The notes under the pieces were generated by a model. The model was not told where the DNA came from. It did no database searches and saw nothing but the letters and a program-made list of their open reading frames with translations. From Candidatus Abyssobacteria bacterium SURF_17 (GTDB lineage Bacteria; Abyssobacteria; SURF-5): a DNA stretch of 62,827 nt. Position numbers and translations under genes: made by a program. The stretch lies in assembly GCA_003598055.1 (NCBI GenBank), contig QZKI01000080.1, forward strand, positions 1-62,827, given 5' to 3'. Positions 37,721 to 49,556 of this stretch are shown piece by piece. The first letter of the stretch is position 1; each line of letters begins with the position of its first letter.

Positions 37721-38581
37721 ATGTTGACGCTGCCAAGCCGTAATAAGGGAACGCCTGCATCATCCCACGCGCAACCGTTTTGGTTTCAAGGGGGGCCGCG
37801 TGTCTTTGCGGCGCTTCCGCTCCGCATGGTTCGGCGCAAGCTCGGGTTCCTCCGCAGCAGCGGTCTGGGCGTCGAGCTGATGTTGTACGACACGAATTGG
37901 ATATGCAGCTACCCCGTCGACAAGGTTTCGGAGCTCGCGTATCTGCTGTGGGATGCGGAGATCGAGGTCTCTGCGCATGGCCCCATTCACGACCTCAATC
38001 CCGGCAGCCTCGATGCCATTGTGCGCGATTACACCCGGCACTGCTATTTCAAGACGCTTGCGATTTGCCATGCTCTGAGAGCGAAGACGCTGGTGCTCCA
38101 TTTGGGAATCAATCCCCTGTTGCCTGACAGCGCGCTTGACAAATGGCTCGAATGCAGCATCCGAACGTGGAGGCCGATTGTGGACCTGGCCGAGCAGCTT
38201 CGGCTGACGATAGCACTCGAGAATATGTTCATTCCCTCTCCCAAGCATCTGATTGCTCTCAAGGAAGGCCTGAGGTCGGATGCAATCAAGTACTGCTTTG
38301 ACATCGGTCACTACAACGCCTACTCGAAGACGCCCTTGAGTCACTGGCTCAACGAGCTCGGCGGCGACATAGTTGAATTGCACTTGAACGATAACATGGG
38401 AGAGGAAGACGAACATCTTGCAATCGGGAAGGGCACGATAGATTTCAAGAAATTCTTCCGAGAGCTTTCGGTTCGAAAGATGCGACCCCAGCTCACCATC
38501 GAGATGACGAGTGAGAAATTTGATGAGAGCCTCGAGTTCCTCGTGAAGAACAACCTGATGGCCATGTTTCAGGATTCCTAG
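37721..38581 (+). CDS. Sugar phosphate isomerase/epimerase-like TIM-barrel protein
   Basis: A 286-residue protein of the xylose isomerase-like (AP_endonuc_2) TIM-barrel family. The metal-binding pattern is seen in VSAHGPIHDLNPGS, TLVLHLGIN, LTIALENMFIP, YCFDIGHYNAYSK and IVELHLNDNMGEEDEH, which together give the Glu, His and Asp ligands of the fold. The ATG at 37721 has GGGAGG 4 nt upstream. It is 43 nt after gshA. Members range from sugar isomerases to endonuclease IV-like repair enzymes; no DNA-binding feature is seen, so a small-molecule substrate is likelier. Confidence 0.82.
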   Translation: MLTLPSRNKGTPASSHAQPFWFQGGPRVFAALPLRMVRRKLGFLRSSGLGVELMLYDTNWICSYPVDKVSELAYLLWDAEIEVSAHGPIHDLNPGSLDAIVRDYTRHCYFKTLAICHALRAKTLVLHLGINPLLPDSALDKWLECSIRTWRPIVDLAEQLRLTIALENMFIPSPKHLIALKEGLRSDAIKYCFDIGHYNAYSKTPLSHWLNELGGDIVELHLNDNMGEEDEHLAIGKGTIDFKKFFRELSVRKMRPQLTIEMTSEKFDESLEFLVKNNLMAMFQDS

Positions 38582-38662
38582 CGCGGCATCGGCGCAGACC
38601 GAACATTACCGGCTGATGCGTCCCGCGCCCGCTTGGGGCCCCGCGACGGAAGGAGGAGGTCC

Positions 38663-39046
38663 ATGCTTTACCTGAAGGAATCGAGGAAATCCATTGATGA
38701 AGTCGGCACAGCCATTGAAGAAGCGGCGAAGAAACGCAAGTTCGGTGTGCTTACGGTTCATAATCTCAAAGAGACGATGAAGAAAAAAGGTGTGGAATTC
38801 GAGAAGGAATGCAGGATATTTGAGATATGCAATCCGCAGCAGGCTAAGAAAGTGCTCGAGGCGGACACGAGAATCTCGACGGCCCTGCCGTGTCGGATCT
38901 CAGTTTATGAGGACGGTGGCACAGTGAAAATAGCCACCATCAAGCCAACCGCTCAGCTCGCTATGTTCGGGCGAAAAGACCTTGCATCGGTCGCGGCGGA
39001 AGTCGAGAAAACAATCATTGAAATCATGGATGAAGCTGCGGGATAG
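38663..39046 (+). CDS. DUF302-domain protein
   Basis: A 127-residue single-domain protein of the DUF302 family: FGVLTVHNLKETMKKKGVEF, then CRIFEICNPQQAKKVL, then STALPCRISVYEDGGTVKIA. DUF302 folds as a compact alpha/beta domain and is common in sulfur- and metal-stressed bacteria, with no proven activity. The family signature here includes the Cys of IFEICNPQQA and PCRISVYE. The ATG at 38663 has an excellent AAGGAGGAGG site. It stands alone after the TIM-barrel gene. Confidence 0.85.
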   Translation: MLYLKESRKSIDEVGTAIEEAAKKRKFGVLTVHNLKETMKKKGVEFEKECRIFEICNPQQAKKVLEADTRISTALPCRISVYEDGGTVKIATIKPTAQLAMFGRKDLASVAAEVEKTIIEIMDEAAG

Positions 39047-39075
39047 GCAGATTTCACAGATTAAAGGAGCGTTCT

Positions 39076-39102
39076 AACCACCAAGGCACCAAGACACTAT
39101 GA
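39076..39102. repeat. Dispersed 'caccaaggcaccaagacac' repeat, single arm
   Basis: The 157-nt gap between the DUF302 and FmdB genes contains AACCACCAAGGCACCAAGAC. This matches one arm of the inverted repeat at 49456-49541. I recall 'accacaaaggcaccaagacac' as a very common short intergenic repeat. No other gene or promoter is visible in the gap. Confidence 0.55.
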
Positions 39103-39203
39103 GTTTGCTCCCTTCGTCTCTCGCCCGGTGGGCTTGACAGACATGCAGGGTTTGGCGAAAATAGGGAATGAAGGCATGCTGAATCGGTTCGGGGGTGAAT
39201 TCA

Positions 39204-39461
39204 GTGCCGACATATGTTTATAAAGCAAAAGAGGCTGGTTGCGGACTTTGCCGCGATACCTTCGAGCGGAAACAGAGCATGAACGACCCTCCGCTGGAAC
39301 GGTGTCCTGAATGCGGGGGTCCCGTAGAACGCGTCATCTGCGCGCCATTCTTGCGCACCGGCCGCTCGGACAAATCCGTCCTTGCTGATGATAACCTTAA
39401 GAAGCACGGGTTCACCAAGTTGATAAATGAGGGCGGCGGCAAGTATCGCAAGACCTGGTAG
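39204..39461 (+). CDS. FmdB-family zinc-ribbon protein
   Basis: An 85-residue protein of the FmdB family (named from a formamidase regulator but mostly of unknown function). The family opening PTYVYKA is followed by a zinc ribbon made of CGLCRDTFE and CPECGGPVERVI, and a low-complexity tail ends in KYRKTW. GTG at 39204 is preferred because FmdB proteins begin M-P-x-Y; GGGGGTGA is upstream. A GTG at 39195 is also in frame. Confidence 0.85.
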   Translation: MPTYVYKAKEAGCGLCRDTFERKQSMNDPPLERCPECGGPVERVICAPFLRTGRSDKSVLADDNLKKHGFTKLINEGGGKYRKTW

Positions 39462-39519
39462 GCGCCGGACGGATATCTGTTGCGCGCACATACGGCAAGC
39501 CGTGGTGCATAGAAGTCCT

Positions 39520-39816
39520 TCAGTTCCCGAGCTCGCGGTAGAGAATCCACGTGGGCTCGGGCGGTTTCCTGTCCATGTAAATCTCGAACGTTCTCCCGTC
39601 CGTGGCTTCAACCACGAAATAGGTGCGATGGCGGCGCAATCGCCATGTCTTACGATGCGGCGCGCCAGCGGGGAACTTCCAATCCTGCCAGCTCCGCAGT
39701 ATCCGTTCAATCTTGAAGTTTTGCTCTCGCCATGTGAATGAAGTAGGCCTGAGAGGCTCACCTTCGGTCGTGACCTCGATTTTTTCGGAATAAACCTGCA
39801 TTTTCTTCTTCAGCAT
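39520..39816 (-). CDS. DUF6504-like small protein
   Basis: A 98-residue protein. The core is PTSFTWREQNFKIERILRSW, then W-rich KFPAGAPHRKTWRLRRHRTY with FVVEATDGRTFEIYMD, and the end WILYREL. This is the pattern of the DUF6504 family, which is sometimes found beside DNA repair genes. The function is unknown. The ATG at 39816 gives MLKKKMQVYSEKIEV; the frame extends to 39960 into the upstream gene, which I reject. It lies 19 nt downstream of the membrane glycosyltransferase gene on the same strand. Confidence 0.75.
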   Translation of the reverse strand: MLKKKMQVYSEKIEVTTEGEPLRPTSFTWREQNFKIERILRSWQDWKFPAGAPHRKTWRLRRHRTYFVVEATDGRTFEIYMDRKPPEPTWILYRELGN

Positions 39817-39835
39817 CGCGCGATGGAGCGCCCCA

Positions 39836-41386
39836 TCACTCGACAGGCTCCGCGGGGCCGTGTCTTTGGTATTCAGGCGACAGGAAGAGCGATATGCCGC
39901 CGACCCGTTCGGCGACGGTGTAGCCGTTTTCGATGAGCAGCCGCTTGTACTCGCCCACATGCGGTGCGATGGAGTTTCCGTATACGAGCAGGTCTATCTG
40001 TTTAGAACGGATGCCCTCTCGAATTTCGGCATCGGTGATTGTCTGCGTTAATGGTTTTATCTCGTCCGGAATTCTATCTTCGAGCTCGAGCATGGTCATG
40101 TTTTCGGTTCTCGGCATGATGTTGACATCGGCCTCGAGCAGATATCCCGGCCACAGGCTGAGCACAGCCGCATCCGGTTGAACGAGCCTGTCTATCGCGC
40201 GCGAAACTTCCCGCACGTTCTGAAGATGCCAATCCTCCTTGCCGCCCTCGGTCGGCATCGAGCCCGGAAGGTTGTTCCCCTCAAAGATGGTGAATTGTAT
40301 CTTGCCGACGGCGAGGTACGCGAACATGACGGCGCCAATTCCGAGAATTCCGACCATCGTTCTTCGTGCACGCGCCGTTCTTGCCGCTTCGAAGAGGTAA
40401 TACACGAGGTCAACGGCAAGCATCATGAAAAAGGGCACCGGAACGGAAAAATATCTGCCGAACGTGGGGGTGGGAAGCAGCGACACAAGAAAGACAGCGC
40501 CTGCAACGTGAAAGGCGGGATTCCACTCGGACAGCGGGACGCGCCGCACAAGCTGACGGCAAAGGTACGCAAAGAAAACCATCACATAGCCCAGATAGAG
40601 TGTGGGCCTGGTGTGGGGGTAATCGAAAAGGAGTTGGCGCACGTGGTCCCATTTCTGCCCGAAGGAACCTATCAATCCGCCGGACGTCTTCACGCTATGG
40701 ATGAGCAATACGTCCCACACATATTGCCCCGGATTCGCGACGAAAAATGGAAGGTTGACCATCAGCGCAAGCGCAACACCGCCGAGAAAATAGTACACTG
40801 CATGCCGAACTCCTCCTCTCTCCGCCTTGATGATATGAAAAACAAGCACGGGCACAACGGCGGCAATATACAGGCGCGCATCAATGCTCAGCCCGAGGAA
40901 GAAGCCGGAGAGCGCATACAACATCGGAGAAGAACGCGCCTTTACGGGCTTCAGAAGGATGATGGAAAGGAGCAGGAAGAACGTGTTGAGGACGGGGATT
41001 CTCGCGCACGTGAATAGTATGAAGATGAATGGGGCAAAGCAATAGAGGGCTGCAACCGACGCTGCGAAAACATAGCTCCGGGTCCTTGCAAGAGCATACC
41101 GGCACACTATGGCGCCAATTCCTGCGGCCAGAACCGCGCAGACGATTCGCGCAGCCGCCCATGTGTAGCCGAAGATGTTCATGATGAACCCAAACAGATA
41201 CGGCAGCAGCGGCATCTGCGGCGAAAAAAAATCGAGATACACATGGCGACCATGCTCGAAAATCGACTTGCCAAAAACGAGGAAGAATCCCTCATCCACG
41301 TCGGCCGGCCGCCTCAAAGCGAGATAGGAAAAGAAAGCGAAGAGCAGCGCGAACATCATCGCGACGAAGAGCGCCTCGTATCGCAT
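39836..41386 (-). CDS. GT-C type membrane glycosyltransferase (GT39/ArnT-like)
   Basis: A 516-residue polytopic protein. The membrane helices start with ALFVAMMFALLFAFFSYLAL, and the first periplasmic loop has the GT-C acidic motif RRPADVDEGFFLVFGKSIFE, as in PMT/ArnT-type enzymes that use polyprenyl-phosphate sugars. About nine helices follow, then a soluble C-terminal domain of some 150 residues with a predicted beta fold. It likely transfers a sugar to a surface glycolipid or protein. ATG at 41386 is chosen; the open frame reaches 41656 and a TTG near 41461 would directly abut the previous gene. Confidence 0.8.
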   Translation of the reverse strand: MRYEALFVAMMFALLFAFFSYLALRRPADVDEGFFLVFGKSIFEHGRHVYLDFFSPQMPLLPYLFGFIMNIFGYTWAAARIVCAVLAAGIGAIVCRYALARTRSYVFAASVAALYCFAPFIFILFTCARIPVLNTFFLLLSIILLKPVKARSSPMLYALSGFFLGLSIDARLYIAAVVPVLVFHIIKAERGGVRHAVYYFLGGVALALMVNLPFFVANPGQYVWDVLLIHSVKTSGGLIGSFGQKWDHVRQLLFDYPHTRPTLYLGYVMVFFAYLCRQLVRRVPLSEWNPAFHVAGAVFLVSLLPTPTFGRYFSVPVPFFMMLAVDLVYYLFEAARTARARRTMVGILGIGAVMFAYLAVGKIQFTIFEGNNLPGSMPTEGGKEDWHLQNVREVSRAIDRLVQPDAAVLSLWPGYLLEADVNIMPRTENMTMLELEDRIPDEIKPLTQTITDAEIREGIRSKQIDLLVYGNSIAPHVGEYKRLLIENGYTVAERVGGISLFLSPEYQRHGPAEPVE

Positions 41387-41457
41387 CGGCTTCTCTGTTT
41401 GATCCCAGTCGCCGATACGGTGACTATCGGACTCGGCTTGCCGGTTCTGCTCCGCCG

Positions 41458-43383
41458 TCAATTCTCTTCCTTCCTTTCTGCAAACACCCAAAGAAGCAGC
41501 ATGGCGATTTGGATAACGACCCCTGCGAAAGCGAGAGCGGACCATGCGTTCGGAAAAAGGTCGGCCATAAAGACCAGCGAATTCTCCGTCTTGAGCGCCC
41601 AGTTCTTCTCGCCGCTCCACCCCCAGTTGTATTTGACAACAAGCAGGGGCAGCCATACTATCAGGAAGTTTTCACAGAAGACGGGAAATGCGAGGGCACA
41701 TCGCCACGCCCGAGGAGCATCCGAACACACGCGCGCGAGGAACAGTACCGTCAGCACAACCGATGCGGCGCACCCGGCGCTGACCATCCCGTGAATATAA
41801 AGCTCATGATGCGTCGCTATGCAGCCTGCATATCCGGCTATGGCCATCCAGCCTAACAACCCTCCTGCAGAATCTCGGGTTTCTTTCGAGTCCGTGCTGC
41901 GGCGCGCCCGGGAGAACAGCCAGAGCATGGCGGAGGCTGTGATGAGGCCGCATGCTCCGGCGGCGAAGAAAGCGCCGAACATTTTCCGGGCAAACTCCGG
42001 ATGATTGAAATAGCGGGTGAAAATGACCTCTCCAAATCCCGGGACGAGTGCCACCAGCGTCGCCATCGCAGCGCACCAGATTCCTGCGAATACGAGCAGG
42101 CGTCTGAGCGACGGCCTGAACAGGACCTCGGCATATCCACCGTCGGGCTTGCCCCGTATCGCTTTCCGGGCGAGGATTATGAGCACAGCAACGAACACGC
42201 TGATGGTCGCGAATCCTACAATGGAATTGTAGTAGAGCGCTTGCACATTGCCATAAAGCTGCATGAAATCAGGTTGCTTCCTCGCCAGTTCGTACAAGAA
42301 CAAGGGCGAGCAGATTGTGGCGAGCATGTGATAGGTGAACACAATAAGATATCCGGACACCCCCCCAACGGTGGCTGGCCTTTCGTAATAGGACAGGAAG
42401 CTGCGCTTGATGCCGAAGAAGCTCGTGGCCCACGCGAGCCATACGCCGTCGATCATTATGAAACACAGGAGGCATGTCAGGCTGACCGGCAGCAGCCTCT
42501 TCGGCTCGTTCTTCAACAATCGATAGAACATGTGCAGAAGAATGACGATTGAGAAAAATAGAGATGCCTGGTGCGCGAGGAAACCCGCCCAGACGAGCGC
42601 GAAAATCAGGATACATTCTGCGGTGTCCGGGACGTTTTTCTCGTTTTGCTTCCTCAGGTAGAAGTGAGCCGCCAACAACACGAAGTATGCAGAAAAGAGC
42701 TTCGGCCACGGATACCATGCGTTATGAACAACCGAGGGCGACAGGAAGAGAAGGGCACACATGAGCATGGCCATCCTCGCTCCGCTGAGTCGGCGGCAGA
42801 TCAGGTACGTCGGCAGAATGAAGGTCGAATTCAGGAGAGAAGCAACTATCTGATAAACCCAGAACGCATCGCCGAAAATGGCGAGAAAAAAGGCGGCGTT
42901 CAGATTCATCAGAGGAGTCCGCGAGGCGAAGTTATACATGCCCAGCCACAGGTAATCGTGGGGGACTTTGCCTAAATACAACTGTGAGACGTTATAGTGT
43001 TGCCACCAATCAAAATACCAGAACCCGCCGACGTAGACCGGAAAGCTCGCCTCGAGCGCCATGATAAGCGTCAGGAAGGCAAGAAAAATGCCCACATAAG
43101 GAAGAGATATCTCACGCTTCGCTTTCGCGAATCCGGTTCGTAGGTGCGGAAGCACGGACACGGCGAGCGCTGCCAGCACCAGCAGGTGAGCCGCCTTCTG
43201 GGAGATGCCAACGGCATGGGCAATGAACGCGGTCGCTCCAAAGAGGAGAGATGCTGCTCCGAAGGAAAGCGCGACGGCCTCCTCGGCGCCGAGCCTCTTC
43301 CAGCGGCGCAGGTGGAAGTATGGCAGGAGATAGGCGAGAAGGACGAAGATAGCCAGTCCGGCGAAGGTCATGTGCATCAGCAC
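41458..43383 (-). CDS. Large polytopic membrane protein, GT-C glycosyltransferase-like
   Basis: A 641-residue membrane protein with about 14 hydrophobic helices spread over its whole length (for example VGIFLAFLTLIMALEASFPV, ALMCALLFLSPSV). An acidic/aromatic loop, GGFWYFDWWQHYNVSQLYLG, follows the first helices, as in the GT-C superfamily where a periplasmic loop bears the active-site acid. It is the upstream neighbour of the GT39-like gene with a stop just before it, so the pair may build a surface glycan. No specific family was recognised. The start ATG at 43383 lacks a strong ribosome site. Confidence 0.7.
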   Translation of the reverse strand: MLMHMTFAGLAIFVLLAYLLPYFHLRRWKRLGAEEAVALSFGAASLLFGATAFIAHAVGISQKAAHLLVLAALAVSVLPHLRTGFAKAKREISLPYVGIFLAFLTLIMALEASFPVYVGGFWYFDWWQHYNVSQLYLGKVPHDYLWLGMYNFASRTPLMNLNAAFFLAIFGDAFWVYQIVASLLNSTFILPTYLICRRLSGARMAMLMCALLFLSPSVVHNAWYPWPKLFSAYFVLLAAHFYLRKQNEKNVPDTAECILIFALVWAGFLAHQASLFFSIVILLHMFYRLLKNEPKRLLPVSLTCLLCFIMIDGVWLAWATSFFGIKRSFLSYYERPATVGGVSGYLIVFTYHMLATICSPLFLYELARKQPDFMQLYGNVQALYYNSIVGFATISVFVAVLIILARKAIRGKPDGGYAEVLFRPSLRRLLVFAGIWCAAMATLVALVPGFGEVIFTRYFNHPEFARKMFGAFFAAGACGLITASAMLWLFSRARRSTDSKETRDSAGGLLGWMAIAGYAGCIATHHELYIHGMVSAGCAASVVLTVLFLARVCSDAPRAWRCALAFPVFCENFLIVWLPLLVVKYNWGWSGEKNWALKTENSLVFMADLFPNAWSALAFAGVVIQIAMLLLWVFAERKEEN

Positions 43384-43623
43384 AACTTTCGTGGTTGGTT
43401 GCGTGGAATTGTCCTATCTCCGGCAATAGTGTGGGTTGGATTCATTCGAATGCGTGGCGCACAATGAGGCCGGAAAGCGCCCGCGAATAGATTCCGATGT
43501 ACAGATCTGCGAGCCGAAATCCCAAGTGTCGGCCAGATTCATACATCCCCATCTGCGCTCCCATTCGTGCAACGAATCGTGAGAAGAGGGTTTATCATCA
43601 GGCCATCCGGTCTGCGCCGCTCT

Positions 43624-46505
<2,882 letters not shown>

Positions 46506-46509
<4 letters not shown>

Positions 46510-47174
46510 ATCTCCCATCCAAACTTCCCGATGAGCGGAACGAATACGCAGCCGGTGACATCCTGTGTCTCGAAGCGGCCGCCGTGTTTTGTTATTCTCT
46601 TGCAAACCTGGAGCATTTTCTCGCCGACCGGTATCACGAGCCTGCCGCCCTCGCCGAGCTGGTCGAGCAACGCGTGAGGAATCTCCGGGGCGCCCGCAGT
46701 TACGATGATTCCGTCGAACGGCGCCTTATCGGGCAGTCCCCCGCTGCCATCGCTGCAGATGACGATCACGTTGCGGTATCCAACCTCCCTCAATGTTGTG
46801 TGGGCGATGAACGCCAGGCTTTGGTGTCTCTCGATTGTGTAAACTGCCGAGGCGAGCCGCGAGAGCACGGCCGCCTGGTATCCGCTGCCGGTACCGATTT
46901 CGAGCACCACGTCGGAGGGTTTAAGCTGCAACTCCTGCGTCATGACCGCAACCATATACGGCTGCGATATGGTTTGATTCTCTCCGATGGCGAGCGGATG
47001 GTCTTCGTAGGCCTGGTCTCTCAGCTCTTCCGGGACAAACTCATGCCTCGGCACGAGCAGCATGGACGCCAGCACTCTCTCGTCGGTTATCCCGCGAGCG
47101 CGGAGCTGTCTCTCGACCATCCGGCGTCGCGCTTCCTCAAACTGAACTGAGTTTGCCCCTCTGCCGAATATCAT
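46506..47174 (-). CDS. pcm: Protein-L-isoaspartate O-methyltransferase
   Basis: A 222-residue enzyme repairing isoaspartyl residues with SAM. The N-terminus [20 protein letters not shown] is the family start, followed by [20 protein letters not shown] with the substrate region [15 protein letters not shown] motif I is [16 protein letters not shown]. The end [12 protein letters not shown] is typical. Its stop TGA overlaps the uvrA start, so the two are translated as one operon. Confidence 0.94.
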
Positions 47175-47236
47175 TGCGGTTACGAAAGCCGAGGCGTGCC
47201 GCGTCTGCCGTTCGAGGGACGAGTCCGCAATGCAGG

Positions 47237-47383
47237 TTACGCTTCTATGAACGAATCCAATTGTTGGACTACGGCCTCGGCGATCTCCCTTTTTACACTA
47301 TCCGAGATCTTGTAATGGTATTGTTTTTCAAGGAGTTCAAGCGTTTTCATTGCTATGCTATATGAGAAATTTTCCAGTTTCAC
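47237..47383 (-). CDS. Small protein of unknown function (48 residues)
   Basis: A 48-residue ORF beginning at GTG 47383 with GGAGG 7 nt upstream: VKLENFSYSIAMKTLELLEK and an amphipathic acidic second half. It lies 62 nt before pcm on the same strand, so it may be the first gene of the pcm-uvrA unit. The strong ribosome site and balanced amino-acid composition argue for a real small gene, but I do not recognise a family, and a remnant of a longer gene is possible. Confidence 0.45.
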   Translation of the reverse strand: MKLENFSYSIAMKTLELLEKQYHYKISDSVKREIAEAVVQQLDSFIEA

Positions 47384-47598
47384 CAGTTGCCTCCAGAGAC
47401 ACAACCACAGGAGTTTTCTTTGCTTCTGCCGGTTCAAGAAAGTATAGCACGCACGGAAATTCTTCGTCAACGAATCAGCGAAAGATTATCTTTCTCAAAG
47501 TCATGTCGAATGTGGTATCATACATGGCAATCCGACACACGCGAGCCTCGGAAATCTTCAGTACCGCTTGAATTCCTGTCGTGATTTGCGAGAGCGAG

Positions 47599-47685
47599 GT
47601 CATTGCGAGCGAAGCGAAGCAATCCCAAATGATCTGGAGATTGCTTCGTCGCTTGGGTCTGCGACCCTGTGCTCCTCGCAATGAC
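47599..47685. repeat. MITE-like palindromic repeat, copy 2
   Basis: The same arms as at 89-207: GTCATTGCGAG / CTCGCAATGAC outside and GAAGCAATC / GATTGCTTC inside, with a shorter centre (87 nt). It fills part of the 348-nt noncoding stretch 47384-47731 upstream of comF. The rest of that stretch holds nothing I can name. Confidence 0.75.
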
Positions 47686-47731
47686 ATTCTTGGTTACGGC
47701 TGTGAGGCTCTCTGTCGATCGGAACTCGGGA

Positions 47732-48523
47732 ATGGGCGACTCCGAACAACACTCCGCACCGTCAACTATCCGCGCCGTAACGGGCGAAGTGTTCCTTGGC
47801 CTGAAGAACCTCTTCCTGCCCGCTTTTTGCCGGAAGTGTGGCGTCAGGATTCTCACGGAGGAAAACATCTATTTTTGCCGCGAGTGCTGGAGCACGATAG
47901 AGCTTGTCACAGAACCGAAATGCCCGCGCTGCGGCAGGCCGCATTCCCGGCGAGTCGGCTTTGAGCCGATCGAGAACTTCATGTGTTCCGAATGCTCCGC
48001 CCAGAAACTCTGGTCGGACAGCGTGCATGCAGCCGGACTCCACGCCGACGTTCTGCGTGACGCGGTTCACCTCTTGAAGTTCAAGAAGAAGCGCCTCATC
48101 GCTGCGCCTCTCGCTCGGCTGTTGCTCGACGGTGTGCGGGGAGAGATGGATTTTGGTTCATACGACGTATTCGTGACTGTCCCGTTGCATCGCAACCGGG
48201 TGAAGGAGAGAGGGTACAATCAGGTGGAGCTGATTGCCGAGCAACTCTGCCAGCATGTGCCTGAGCTGAAGCTTCAGCCCGCTCTGAGAAGGGTCAAGGA
48301 CACTCCCTCGTTCAGCCTTCTCCGCGCGCAGGAGCGCCACGAGCTGATACGGAATGCGTTTCAGGTCGCGCCCGATGCGAACATCAAGGGGAAGAAGGTC
48401 CTTCTCCTGGACGATGTTCTGACAACCGGAGCAACCTCGAACGAGTGTGCTCGCGTGCTCCGGAGGGCTGGTGCTCAAGCGGTTGATGTAATCGCCCTCG
48501 CCGTGGCGAGAAGATTGGATTGA
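47732..48523 (+). CDS. comF: ComF-family phosphoribosyltransferase-like protein
   Basis: A 263-residue protein of the ComF family, linked in some bacteria to DNA uptake. Two zinc-finger blocks come first (CRKCGVRILTEENIYFCREC, CPRCGRPHSRR with CSEC), then a phosphoribosyltransferase domain with VPLHRNRVKERGYNQVELIA and the PRPP loop VLLLDDVLTTGATSNECAR. ATG 47732 is chosen; the frame extends to 47669 through the repeat. Ribosome site GGGA is modest. Whether natural transformation occurs is not shown, since other com genes are absent from the window. Confidence 0.9.
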   Translation: MGDSEQHSAPSTIRAVTGEVFLGLKNLFLPAFCRKCGVRILTEENIYFCRECWSTIELVTEPKCPRCGRPHSRRVGFEPIENFMCSECSAQKLWSDSVHAAGLHADVLRDAVHLLKFKKKRLIAAPLARLLLDGVRGEMDFGSYDVFVTVPLHRNRVKERGYNQVELIAEQLCQHVPELKLQPALRRVKDTPSFSLLRAQERHELIRNAFQVAPDANIKGKKVLLLDDVLTTGATSNECARVLRRAGAQAVDVIALAVARRLD

Positions 48524-48560
48524 CGGTAAGCACACGGAAGGGGAGACTCTCACAAGGTCT

Positions 48561-48974
48561 ATGAAACCGTGGAGCTTCATGCCACCGCATTTCGTCGCAA
48601 TCGTTGTCGTGTACTGCGGCTTTATCTATTACCTCTCCTCGCGATCGTCGTTTCCGTTTGAAGCGCCGTTTCCTTTGTTCGATAAACTAGTTCACATGTG
48701 CCTGTTTGGTGGATTGAGCGCAACGGTGGCCTTAGGGCTGCATCGAGCGCAACGCAGATATTCCGCACTAGCCCTCGTTATCGTGCCCGCCGCATTTTCC
48801 ACTCTTTACGGGCTGACCGACGAAGCGCACCAGCTCTTCGTGGTCTCGAGGACATTTGCAGTCGGCGACCTGATCGCGGACGCATTCGGCGCTACACTCG
48901 CCGCATTGCTTGTGCTGTCTGTCGAAGGGCACGGAAGAGCGGCAGGACGTTTGGAGGAAACTCACAGGAGGTGA
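48561..48974 (+). CDS. VanZ-family membrane protein
   Basis: A 137-residue protein with four transmembrane helices of the VanZ-like family: FVAIVVVYCGFIYYLSSRS, DKLVHMCLFGGLSATVALGL, ALVIVPAAFSTLYGLTDEAH and VGDLIADAFGATLAALLV. The characteristic acidic/His pattern FDKLVHMCLF, YGLTDEAHQLFVV and GDLIADAFG is clear. In enterococci VanZ gives low teicoplanin resistance, but the family is widespread and its function uncertain. Confidence 0.85.
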   Translation: MKPWSFMPPHFVAIVVVYCGFIYYLSSRSSFPFEAPFPLFDKLVHMCLFGGLSATVALGLHRAQRRYSALALVIVPAAFSTLYGLTDEAHQLFVVSRTFAVGDLIADAFGATLAALLVLSVEGHGRAAGRLEETHRR

Positions 48975-48977
48975 CAC

Positions 48978-49391
48978 ATGCGTGACCCGATGCTCACGGC
49001 ATTTGCCAAGGAGATGCTCAAGATGTCAGATGAAGACATCGAGAAGGTACCTCCCGAGCAAGAGCAGGATTTCAAGAACGCCATGGCGAATTTTGCCAAA
49101 TACCGCCTCGTGGCCGAGGTGGCGCAGGCCCGGTACTGCGCCGCAGGCGTGCATGTCGGCCAAAAGCTCGTTCTCAACGGCGTGCAGATTGATGGGGACG
49201 CTTCGGACTGCCCGCTGTGCGTGGGTCTGATTGCCCCGCTCGAGCGCGCCTGGGCCGTGTTCCTGGACAGATGCTACAAGAACCGCGACCTGACGGCTCC
49301 GCTCGGCGGCGTGCGCTGCGCCGACCCGGGCCTCGATGCCGGCGGCCTCGGCTCGGTGCTGTTCGATGTTCGGATTGAGGAAATAGGTTAG
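48978..49391 (+). CDS. TIGR04076-like small protein
   Basis: A 137-residue cytoplasmic protein. The pattern ARYCAAGVHVGQKLVLNGVQ, DCPLCVGLIAPLERAWAVFL resembles the TIGR04076 family (G-x-C-x2-G-x-K-V-G followed by a C-P-x-C/A step). That family is found in anaerobes and is uncharacterised; Cys at these positions could hold a metal. The ATG at 48978 has AGGAGG 7 nt upstream, 3 nt after the VanZ stop, so the genes are probably co-transcribed. Confidence 0.7.
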   Translation: MRDPMLTAFAKEMLKMSDEDIEKVPPEQEQDFKNAMANFAKYRLVAEVAQARYCAAGVHVGQKLVLNGVQIDGDASDCPLCVGLIAPLERAWAVFLDRCYKNRDLTAPLGGVRCADPGLDAGGLGSVLFDVRIEEIG

Positions 49392-49455
49392 GAACCTTGC
49401 ATCACAGCGTAGCTGCAAGCAAGATTCAAGTTAGGCCTATAGAAAAAGTAATATC

Positions 49456-49541
49456 ATCCAAGGCACTAAGACACCAAGAGAGGATTCCTGCGGTTTGCGC
49501 TCCAGGCATGTCTTCCTTTGTGCTCTTGGTGCCTTTGTGGT
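49456..49541. repeat. Inverted repeat of the 'caccaaggcaccaagacac' family
   Basis: Left arm CATCCAAGGCACTAAGACAC followed by CAAGA at 49456-49480, and right arm CTCTTGGTGCCTTTGTGGT at 49523-49541, inverted. It fills most of the 165-nt gap before the convergent selenoprotein gene stop at 49557. The right arm resembles the single-arm copy at 39076-39102. Confidence 0.6.
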
Positions 49542-49556
49542 TTGGCTTCGTGTTTC

